From assembly GCF_900114235.1 (NCBI RefSeq), contig NZ_FOSJ01000001.1, positions 62,001-126,000 of the forward strand: a stretch of 64,000 bases of DNA. The letters are read 5' to 3'. The first letter of the stretch is position 1, and every line of letters starts with the position of its first letter. Below, in pieces: positions 55,147 through 64,000 of the stretch. The notes under the pieces are model-generated. The model worked only from the letters and a program-made list of their open reading frames with translations. It had not been told where the DNA came from and searched no databases. Both the position numbers and the translations under genes were made by a program. This DNA is from Marinilactibacillus piezotolerans (GTDB lineage Bacteria > Bacillota > Bacilli > Lactobacillales > Carnobacteriaceae_A).

Positions 55147-58100
55147 TTAAATATCAAATAAAGATAATTGGTTTTCGTCTGGGAGATGTTCTAATACACC
55201 ATTTAAATCCATATACTCAATTACTGTTTTAGATACTTTTCCTCTTTTTGAAAGATCTTCCTTAGAAAGAAATGGACTTTCTTCTCTCGCTTCAACAATT
55301 GCATTTGCTACGCTTCCACCTAATGAAGGTACACATCGAAAAGGAGCTAGTAAAGAATCCCCTTCAATAATAAAATCTGAAGCATGTGATTTTTCAATAT
55401 CTACCATTTTGAAGTTAAATCCTCTTTCAACCATTTCGTTCGCTAATTCAAGCACAGTTAGTAGATTTTTTTCTTTTGTCGAAGCATCTAACCCTTTATC
55501 TGTTATTTCTTTCATTTTTGCCTTTATTGAAGCTTTTCCTTGACTCATCGCTTTAAGATCAAAATCACTTGCACGAATAGAAAAGTAAGCAGCGTAATAA
55601 TATAAAGGATGATGTACTTTAAAATAAGCTACTCGTAATGCCATTAAAACATATGCTGTAGCATGAGCCTTAGGAAACATATATTTAATTTTAAGGCATG
55701 AATCAATATACCATTTCGGTACATTATTCTCACGCATGATCTGCTGCCATTCTTCAGGTATTCCTTTCCCTTTACGAACATGTTCCATAATCTGAAAAGC
55801 AATACTATCATCGATTCCTTTGTGCTGCAGATAAACCATGATATCATCTCGACAGCCAATAACTTCTGATAGTGGTATATTCTGTTGGCGAATCAACTCT
55901 TCAGCATTTCCAAGCCATACATCTGTCCCATGAGATAAACCAGAGATCTGTAGTAACTCTGCAAAAGTTGTTGGATTCGTTTGCTCCAGCATTTGGCGAA
56001 CAAATCGCGTTCCGAATTCAGGAACGCCAAGTGTGCCTGTTTTCGAATATATCTGACTTTCATCTACCCCTAATACTTCTGTACCGCTGAAAAGCTGCAT
56101 TACACCCGGATCGTTAACTGGTATTGTTTTAGGGTCTATACCTGACAGATCCTGGAGCATTCGAATCATCGTAGGATCATCGTGTCCTAATATATCTAAT
56201 TTTAAAACGTTATCATGGATTGAATGAAAGTCAAAGTGAGTTGTCTTCCAATCTGAATTCTGATCATCTGCTGGATATTGAATTGGTGTAAAGTCATATA
56301 CATCCATATATTCAGGAATTACGATAATTCCTCCTGGATGTTGGCCTGTAGTTCTCTTGACTCCAGTTAATCCTTTAGCTAGTCTATCAATCTCAGCCGA
56401 ACGAATTGTCATTTGATTATCTCTCTCATATCCTTTAACAAATCCAAAAGCCGTTCGATCTGCTATAGTGCCAATTGTTCCAGCCCGGTAGACATATTCT
56501 TCTCCAAATAACTCTTTTGTATAATGATGGGCTTTAGCTTGATATTCTCCTGAAAAATTCAAATCAATATCAGGAACTTTGTCTCCATTAAAGCCTAAGA
56601 AAGTTTCAAAAGGAATATCATGTCCGTCAGTTACCATCTGCTGATCACAATTTGGACAGGTCTTCGGTGGTAAGTCAAATCCTGATCCTACTTCGCCCTC
56701 AGTGAAGAATTCAGAAAATTTACACCCAGGACAGCGATAATGAGGTGGCATAGGATTTACTTCAGTTATTCCCGTCATAGTTGCTACAAAACTTGATCCA
56801 ACTGACCCACGTGATCCAACAAGATATCCATCATTTACGCTTTTATGAACTAACTTTTGAGATATCAAGTAAATTACAGAAAATCCATTACCTATAATAC
56901 TGTCCAGTTCTTTCTCTAATCGTTTTTCAATAATCTCAGGTAGTGGATCTCCGTATAACCGGTGTGCTTCGTTATAACTCATTTCACGGATTTCTTGCTC
57001 TGATCCTTCCATTTTGGGAGTAAACAGGTCGTGTTTAACCGGTGAAATGTTTTCATCAACACTAGCAGCAATATTTTGAGAATTCGTAACTACAACTTCT
57101 TTAGCTTTTAATTTACCTAAGAAAGATAGGTCTTCTAGCATTTCATCAGTCGTTCTAAAATGAACTTCAGGATTTTTAGACTTATTAAAGCCGCCTTTGT
57201 TTAAAGTTTCAAGTAGTATATCACGGTAAATTGCATCTTCAGGGTTTGCGTAATGTACATTACCAGTAGCAACTACAGGTATAGATAATTCTTCCCCAAT
57301 TTTCACAATGTTTGATATGATATCTTCTAAATCTTTTTCAGAATTTATCATTTCACGATCTAATAGATGTTTGTAAGCACCTTTAGGCATAATTTCAAGA
57401 TAATCATAATGTCTAGCTAATTTTTTTGCTTCATCAAATCCTTTTTGCATCATCGCTTCAAACACTTCACCTTGAGCACATCCAGAACCTACAATCAGAC
57501 CTTCTCTATATTTCTCAAGTAGAGATCTTGGTACTCGAGGAACTCTATAGAAATATTCAGTTAAAGAAGTTGAAATTAATTTAAATAGATTTTTCAATCC
57601 AATTTGTGATTGTGCAAGTATTGTAATATGACTAGGTCGTGTTCTTTTGTAAGCATCACCTTGGCCCATGTAATCGTTTAGTTGACGATGGATTTCAATT
57701 GAGTACTCTTCCGAAGCTTCTTTAAGAAACGCCCAAAGTAAATGTGCGGTCGTTTCAGAATCGAAAATAGCCCTATGATGCTGTTCTAAAGCCACACCAT
57801 AACGCTTCGCCAATGTATTCAGGCGGTGTGTTTTAAATGTCGGATGTAAAAATCTAGAAAGTTCTAGCGTGTCAATTACCGGAAGCTTGGAAACAGGCAT
57901 TTCATTTTTCTGATAACCTGTATTCAAAAATCCTATATCAAAGCTGGCGTTATGAGCGACTAATATCGAACCCTCACTAAAAGCCTTGAACTCTTCTAGT
58001 ACTTGTTTTTCCGTTTTAGAACCTTTAACCATATCATCTGTTATTCCAGTAAGATTGATTGTGGTATCAGATAAAGGATGACCTGGGTCAATAAACTCCT

Positions 58101-59478
58101 GAAATTCTTCTATAATATTGCCTTTATGCATTTTAACAGCTGCCAACTCTATTATATTATCATAGATAGCAGATAATCCTGTCGTTTCCACATCAAATAC
58201 TACATATGTAGCTTCCGGAAGGTTATCATCTGAAACGTTATAAGCAATTGGAACTCCATCATCAACAAGGTTTGCTTCTAGCCCATAAATGATTTTAACA
58301 TTGTGCTTCTTGCCTGTGGTATGAGCATCTGGATAAGATTGTGCGACACCGTGGTCGGTAATTGCAATAGCTTTATGTCCCCATTTAGCAGCTTGTTCAA
58401 CTAAATTAGTTGCAGTGATCGTTGCATCCATTTGACTCATTGTTGTATGCGCATGTAATTCAACCCTTTTTTCATCAGCTGGTTGTGTATCTTCTCTTTC
58501 TACATGGCTGGTTTCCTGAACATCTTGAGCATTAACAACTAAATCTCTCATAAATGTATCTTCTTGAACGCTGCCTCGAACTTTCAACCACATACCTTTT
58601 TTGATGTTCTCAAATATTTCTTCATCTGAAGCATTATTGGAAAATTTCTTACAGGTAAAGGAAGAGGTATAGTCGGTAATTTTGAATATCAGTAATTTTC
58701 GTTTAGAACGCAGTTCTCTTACCTCGACATCAAAAACATAACCTTCAAGAGTAACGCTTCTTTCTTCTTCAACTATCGTACTCATTTGTCGAACCGGATC
58801 ATTTTCTTGAATGTTTCTGCCTAGTTTAACTGGTCCTGATGGAGCTGCTTCTTTTCTTTTTTCTTTATTGATATTAGCTTGCTCAATATTTTTAGTTAAT
58901 CGTTCAGCTAATAATAAATCTTCTTCTTCTTTTTGCTGTTTGAAAGCAGTTAACTTCTCATCACTAATTTTTTCATCAATTATTGCATCAATTTTGAATT
59001 GCTTCGGAAATCCCATTTTAATATATTGTTCTGCTATTTTCGGGAAAAAATCTTCTTGAAACTTGTTTTTTGTCAACTCATGTTCGATATAAAATAACAC
59101 TTTCTGTCCCTTTAATTCAGGATAGCTATTTTCAAATATATCATTACATAATGGGGAATCAACTTGGCTTTTCTTACAGGCTATTCTCCAATAGTTGATT
59201 AATTTTTCGTTAGTCACAATCGGCTCACTCGTTAAAATAATTAATTCGATTTGAGCAATTTCTTTAAAGCCTCTTTGAAGTTGATCATGTAACAAAATAT
59301 ATGTCTCAAATGGTAAAATATCAGCAAATTTCAAAGTGATTTGCCAAGTTTTAGAGTGCTTGTGGACTATCACTGATTCCACTGAGCCGCCTTCTAATCC
59401 AATCCTCTGATCTGGGGTTGGATTTAAATTGATTTGCTGAAGAAGTGTTTGAAATAATTCTTGCTGATTTAGACTCAA
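55147..59478 (-). CDS. polC: DNA polymerase III alpha subunit, PolC type
   Basis: The replicative polymerase of Firmicutes, 1443 residues. In order: an N-terminal region, an OB domain (about 210-315), a PHP domain ([14 protein letters not shown] near 340) split by the inserted DEDDh proofreading exonuclease ([20 protein letters not shown], near 420), a zinc-finger (CPGC then CPNC near 900), palm aspartates in [14 protein letters not shown] and [21 protein letters not shown]. The frame is open to 59544, but GAGGG spaced 8 bases from TTG 59478 (LSLNQQELF) gives the family length. Last gene of uppS-cdsA-rseP-proS-polC. Confidence 0.96.
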   Translation of the reverse strand: MSLNQQELFQTLLQQINLNPTPDQRIGLEGGSVESVIVHKHSKTWQITLKFADILPFETYILLHDQLQRGFKEIAQIELIILTSEPIVTNEKLINYWRIACKKSQVDSPLCNDIFENSYPELKGQKVLFYIEHELTKNKFQEDFFPKIAEQYIKMGFPKQFKIDAIIDEKISDEKLTAFKQQKEEEDLLLAERLTKNIEQANINKEKRKEAAPSGPVKLGRNIQENDPVRQMSTIVEEERSVTLEGYVFDVEVRELRSKRKLLIFKITDYTSSFTCKKFSNNASDEEIFENIKKGMWLKVRGSVQEDTFMRDLVVNAQDVQETSHVEREDTQPADEKRVELHAHTTMSQMDATITATNLVEQAAKWGHKAIAITDHGVAQSYPDAHTTGKKHNVKIIYGLEANLVDDGVPIAYNVSDDNLPEATYVVFDVETTGLSAIYDNIIELAAVKMHKGNIIEEFQEFIDPGHPLSDTTINLTGITDDMVKGSKTEKQVLEEFKAFSEGSILVAHNASFDIGFLNTGYQKNEMPVSKLPVIDTLELSRFLHPTFKTHRLNTLAKRYGVALEQHHRAIFDSETTAHLLWAFLKEASEEYSIEIHRQLNDYMGQGDAYKRTRPSHITILAQSQIGLKNLFKLISTSLTEYFYRVPRVPRSLLEKYREGLIVGSGCAQGEVFEAMMQKGFDEAKKLARHYDYLEIMPKGAYKHLLDREMINSEKDLEDIISNIVKIGEELSIPVVATGNVHYANPEDAIYRDILLETLNKGGFNKSKNPEVHFRTTDEMLEDLSFLGKLKAKEVVVTNSQNIAASVDENISPVKHDLFTPKMEGSEQEIREMSYNEAHRLYGDPLPEIIEKRLEKELDSIIGNGFSVIYLISQKLVHKSVNDGYLVGSRGSVGSSFVATMTGITEVNPMPPHYRCPGCKFSEFFTEGEVGSGFDLPPKTCPNCDQQMVTDGHDIPFETFLGFNGDKVPDIDLNFSGEYQAKAHHYTKELFGEEYVYRAGTIGTIADRTAFGFVKGYERDNQMTIRSAEIDRLAKGLTGVKRTTGQHPGGIIVIPEYMDVYDFTPIQYPADDQNSDWKTTHFDFHSIHDNVLKLDILGHDDPTMIRMLQDLSGIDPKTIPVNDPGVMQLFSGTEVLGVDESQIYSKTGTLGVPEFGTRFVRQMLEQTNPTTFAELLQISGLSHGTDVWLGNAEELIRQQNIPLSEVIGCRDDIMVYLQHKGIDDSIAFQIMEHVRKGKGIPEEWQQIMRENNVPKWYIDSCLKIKYMFPKAHATAYVLMALRVAYFKVHHPLYYYAAYFSIRASDFDLKAMSQGKASIKAKMKEITDKGLDASTKEKNLLTVLELANEMVERGFNFKMVDIEKSHASDFIIEGDSLLAPFRCVPSLGGSVANAIVEAREESPFLSKEDLSKRGKVSKTVIEYMDLNGVLEHLPDENQLSLFDI

Positions 59479-59659
59479 AATAAGTGCCCTCTTTCTCGAT
59501 CTTTGCTTACAAATAAAAGGAGAATCCATCAATAAGCCAGGCATAATAAATAGTCTATTCTATAGAAGAGAATCGTTTCTTCAAGGTTATGAATGTGACG
59601 ATTCTTCTCTTCAAAATAGAAAACGATTATGAATTGCTTCGGTTTCTCCTCAACTACAA

Positions 59660-61372
<1,713 letters not shown>

Positions 61373-61392
61373 TTAAATCTCCTTTAAAATTA

Positions 61393-62664
61393 CTAATTTA
61401 AGAAAAATGTTTGAATATCATTCCATGTTACAGCTAGCATTAAAACGAGTAGAAATCCCACCCCTATCAGTGTAATGATACCCTCTTTTTCTTCACTGAT
61501 TGGTTTCCTGCGAATGCCTTCAACGATGTTTAAAAGTAATTTACCTCCATCAAGCGCTGGGATAGGTAATAAATTCATAATCCCAAGGTTAACACTTAAG
61601 TAACCGATGAAGCTAATAATACCAAACAATCCAGCCTGAGCTACATTCTGACTCGTCGCAAAGATTGCAACTGGACCACCCAGTTTATCAATACTGAATC
61701 CTCCAGTTAGAAATGATCCTAATATAACAACAATTTGCGAAATGATTTGCCATGACTGTGTAAAGCCATAGGTGATTTTACTACTTAAAGACCGATCGAG
61801 ATAAGTTTGAACTCCGATTCTACCAATTTGATTCCCTTGACCATCGTCTACAGATTCTGGAGTAATATTTTTTTCAACAATCATTCCATTCTGCTTCTCA
61901 ATTGTGAAAAGCATCTCTGTTTCAGGAGATTGTCCTACGACAGTAACCATTTGATTAAAAGAATCAATTTCAGTATTATCAATTGAAAGAATACGATCCC
62001 CATTTTCAACATTTGCCTCAGCTGCAGGCGTATCTTCTTGAACCTCTCCAATTAATGCTTCACTTGATGGTACATACCCTTGGATAAAAGCCAATAGACT
62101 AAAAGCTATAATCGCCAATATAAAATTGTTCAAGGGTCCTGCAAAATTCGTGAGCATTCGATTGATTAAAGATGCTGATTGAAATTGTCTGTCTTTCGGT
62201 GCGATCTGTAAAATCGTTCCATCTTTTTCAACGAGCAATGCGGTTCGAGTAACAGAATAACTGTGCACCTCGTCAGCTTGTCCTTCAATTCTGCCTTCTA
62301 TAAATAATTTTTCTTCGAGATCGAAGTTTGTTACTTCTATGGGAATACTGTTTACATTCTGCAACTTATTTTGAAGATCAATTTTTTCAACTTTATTTTC
62401 TTCATTAAAAAAAAGTGAGACCGGCATTCCCGCTCTAAGATCAGCTTCTTCATAGCCTGCCATTCTTACATATCCACCAACTGGAAGTAATCGAACAGTA
62501 TAAGTTGTTTCGCCTTTTCTATGATAAAAAAGCTTTGGTCCAAATCCGATTGAAAATTCTCTTACTAGTATACCCGCTCTTTTAGCAAAATAAAAGTGAC
62601 CAAATTCATGCACAATAACGATAATACCGAAAACGAGTAAAAAGACTAATATAGTTTTAACCAT
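61393..62664 (-). CDS. rseP: site-2 protease RseP/RasP (intramembrane zinc metalloprotease)
   Basis: A 423-residue membrane protease with zinc-binding HEFGH in VHEFGHFYFAKRAG (near residue 19), the second metal motif NLLPIPALDGGKLL (near 365), PVGGYVRMAGYEE and a PDZ domain (about 205-275). It cleaves transmembrane anti-sigma factors, signal-peptide remnants or pheromone precursors (Eep in Enterococcus). It lies 26 bases after cdsA in the usual operon. Confidence 0.96.
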   Translation of the reverse strand: MVKTILVFLLVFGIIVIVHEFGHFYFAKRAGILVREFSIGFGPKLFYHRKGETTYTVRLLPVGGYVRMAGYEEADLRAGMPVSLFFNEENKVEKIDLQNKLQNVNSIPIEVTNFDLEEKLFIEGRIEGQADEVHSYSVTRTALLVEKDGTILQIAPKDRQFQSASLINRMLTNFAGPLNNFILAIIAFSLLAFIQGYVPSSEALIGEVQEDTPAAEANVENGDRILSIDNTEIDSFNQMVTVVGQSPETEMLFTIEKQNGMIVEKNITPESVDDGQGNQIGRIGVQTYLDRSLSSKITYGFTQSWQIISQIVVILGSFLTGGFSIDKLGGPVAIFATSQNVAQAGLFGIISFIGYLSVNLGIMNLLPIPALDGGKLLLNIVEGIRRKPISEEKEGIITLIGVGFLLVLMLAVTWNDIQTFFLN

Positions 62665-62690
62665 TTATGCTCTCCTTTAATACCTTGTAA

Positions 62691-63473
62691 TTATACTAAT
62701 CCCATAATAAACATTACTGATAAAACGAACAGTAAACTATCAAAACGATCTAAAATACCCCCATGTCCAGGTAGTATATTACCTGAATCTTTAGTTCCAA
62801 AATGTCGCTTAATCGCAGATTCAATTAAGTCCCCAATTTGTCCGGCAATTGAAAGTACTACTACTAATGGCAGCATTAAAAGGATCGGCCAACTGGTAGG
62901 GAATAATAAAAGATAAATAACTGATACGATCATTGCAATAACAATACCCCCGATAGAACCTTCAATTGTTTTGTTTGGAGAAATAAGAGGTGCAAGTTTT
63001 GTTTTCCCGAATTTCCTACCAACTAGATACGCTCCTGTATCTGTTGACCAAATGATCAGTAAGGACAATATCAATAAGTGAATATTTGTTTCTCTAATCA
63101 ATATAAAAGAATGAAATCCTGTGCCAATATATAAAATACCCACAAATGATATACCAACATCTTCGATTGTATAATTTTTAACAACTAAGGTCAGTGATAT
63201 CAGCATTAGTATCAGTAATGCAAATAAAGAACCATTTTCTGGTAAAACTGGAAAAACTTCTAATATTCTATTATATAAAATCACAAATATAAGAGCTATT
63301 GAAGAAACTAAGGTAGGGATGGAAATAGGGTTTATCCCCTTCATTTGATGAATTTCCATTAATGCAGTGATAGCTAATAAAACTATAAATCCTTCCAGTA
63401 CCCATGAACCAATATAAATAATCGGTACAAAAAATAAAAGAGCAATAATTGCTGTCATAGAACGCTGTTTCAT
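62691..63473 (-). CDS. cdsA: phosphatidate cytidylyltransferase
   Basis: A 260-residue integral membrane enzyme making CDP-diacylglycerol. It has about eight hydrophobic segments and the C-terminal CDS signature GDLIESAIKRHFGTKDSGNILPGHGGILDRFDSLL, here split around residues 215-250. The length is typical. GGAG lies just upstream of the ATG, and it begins 25 bases after uppS. Confidence 0.95.
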   Translation of the reverse strand: MKQRSMTAIIALLFFVPIIYIGSWVLEGFIVLLAITALMEIHQMKGINPISIPTLVSSIALIFVILYNRILEVFPVLPENGSLFALLILMLISLTLVVKNYTIEDVGISFVGILYIGTGFHSFILIRETNIHLLILSLLIIWSTDTGAYLVGRKFGKTKLAPLISPNKTIEGSIGGIVIAMIVSVIYLLLFPTSWPILLMLPLVVVLSIAGQIGDLIESAIKRHFGTKDSGNILPGHGGILDRFDSLLFVLSVMFIMGLV

Positions 63474-63498
63474 CCGTCTCCTCCTGAATCTATTTTAA

Positions 63499-64000
63499 TC
63501 AAATCGCCCCATAGCGACGGCTTCTGTATTGATAATCCAGTAGAGCTTTATCTAAAACCTCACCTGTAAATTCAGGCCAGAACAATTTCGAAAAATAAAA
63601 TTCACTATATGCATTTTGCCATAGTAAAAAGTTGCTTAGTCTTTGTTCACCACTGCTTCTTATTAGTAAATCTACGTCATCGTATGGAGTAATAGAATTT
63701 GTAAGTAATTCTGCCTGAAGTACCTCTTCTGATATATCTTTTTTATTTATCTGTCCACTTAAAACTTTATCGAAAAGTGATTTTGTTGCTTCTACTATTT
63801 CGGCTCTTCCACCATAATTAAAAGCAAAATTCAAAATCATACCAGTATTATTTTTTGTTTCATCAATAGCTTTTTCGATGGCTTTCTTTGTAGAACCAGG
63901 TACTTTATCTTTAAATCCAATCATGTTTACTTTAATATTATTTTCTTGTAATTCTGGAACAAATCGATCAAAAAATTTAACAGGCAATTGCATAAGAAAC
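63499..64000 (-). CDS. uppS: undecaprenyl pyrophosphate synthase, 5' part beyond the window
   Basis: The last 166 codons of UppS, which builds the C55 carrier lipid for wall synthesis. Visible motifs: FLMQLPVKFFDRFVPEL at the cut edge, LNFAFNYGGRAEIVEA, DLLIRSSGEQRLSNFLLWQNAYSEFYF and a C-terminal YQYRSRRYGAI. The frame stays open to base 64000, and the catalytic N-terminal DGNGRWA part must lie outside, so the shortness is due to the window, not truncation. First visible gene of the uppS-cdsA-rseP-proS-polC operon. Confidence 0.95.
   Translation of the reverse strand, partial: FLMQLPVKFFDRFVPELQENNIKVNMIGFKDKVPGSTKKAIEKAIDETKNNTGMILNFAFNYGGRAEIVEATKSLFDKVLSGQINKKDISEEVLQAELLTNSITPYDDVDLLIRSSGEQRLSNFLLWQNAYSEFYFSKLFWPEFTGEVLDKALLDYQYRSRRYGAI

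Noticed and set aside
63499-64000. Truncated uppS
   Set aside because: The frame is open to the last base of the window, so the missing N-terminus is an edge effect.

Overview
The window is chromosomal core sequence of a low-GC Gram-positive bacterium. I place it in the order Lactobacillales, most likely near the Carnobacteriaceae; the family is a guess. Evidence: B. subtilis-like gene orders (uppS-cdsA-rseP-proS-polC / rimP-nusA-ylxR-ylxQ-infB-rbfA / truB-ribF / hrcA-grpE-dnaK-dnaJ / lepA; recU-ponA; ypsA-gpsB-rnpB-rlmL), PolC polymerase, a class B RNase P RNA, a CIRCE element, a T-box leader, DUF3013 and EbsA-like proteins, and a MutY without iron-sulfur cysteines. No prophage, CRISPR array, intact insertion sequence or rRNA operon is visible.

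Layout: 1-5.7 kb holds mixed housekeeping genes (EbsA-like, RNase HI-like, CNNM transporter, DUF368 lipid carrier translocase, SpeG-like acetyltransferase, RlmL-type methyltransferase). 5.8-10.7 kb is a cell-wall and division block: rnpB, gpsB, DUF1273, recU and ponA. 10.7-12.6 kb is a small accessory zone. It contains a promoter buried in a perfect 48-bp palindrome that carries two LexA-type boxes, an SSB-like OB-fold gene behind it, and four tRNA genes (Gln, His, Ser, Asn) in two transcription units. 12.6-24.6 kb has an interrupted GH13 glucosidase, a lipid kinase, a PerR-like regulator, a FUSC exporter, a secreted SGNH-like protein, DUF402, mutY-recX, a three-gene stress-type cluster and an AraC regulator. 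An IS30 transposase remnant lies just behind the AraC gene.

24.8-38 kb is a translation and stringent-response region: nfo, then a T-box-controlled hisS-aspS operon, an SH3b amidase, relA-dtd, deoC, prmA and DUF3013. A formate/nitrite-type channel and a Na+/H+ antiporter sit between the amidase and dtd. 38-64 kb, all on the minus strand, is the classic envelope, replication, translation and chaperone block, ending in a uppS gene cut by the window edge.

The points most worth follow-up are: the SOS-like palindromic promoter driving the SSB-like gene; a GACAC specifier that could let one T-box read both Asp and His tRNAs for hisS-aspS; a conserved DUF1273 gene whose only sensible start codon is ATC; a terminator hairpin inside the rimP-nusA leader; cluster-less MutY; an SDR enzyme lacking its catalytic lysine; and a single in-frame stop in the GH13 gene. 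Many genes start with TTG, set by well-placed Shine-Dalgarno (SD) sequences.
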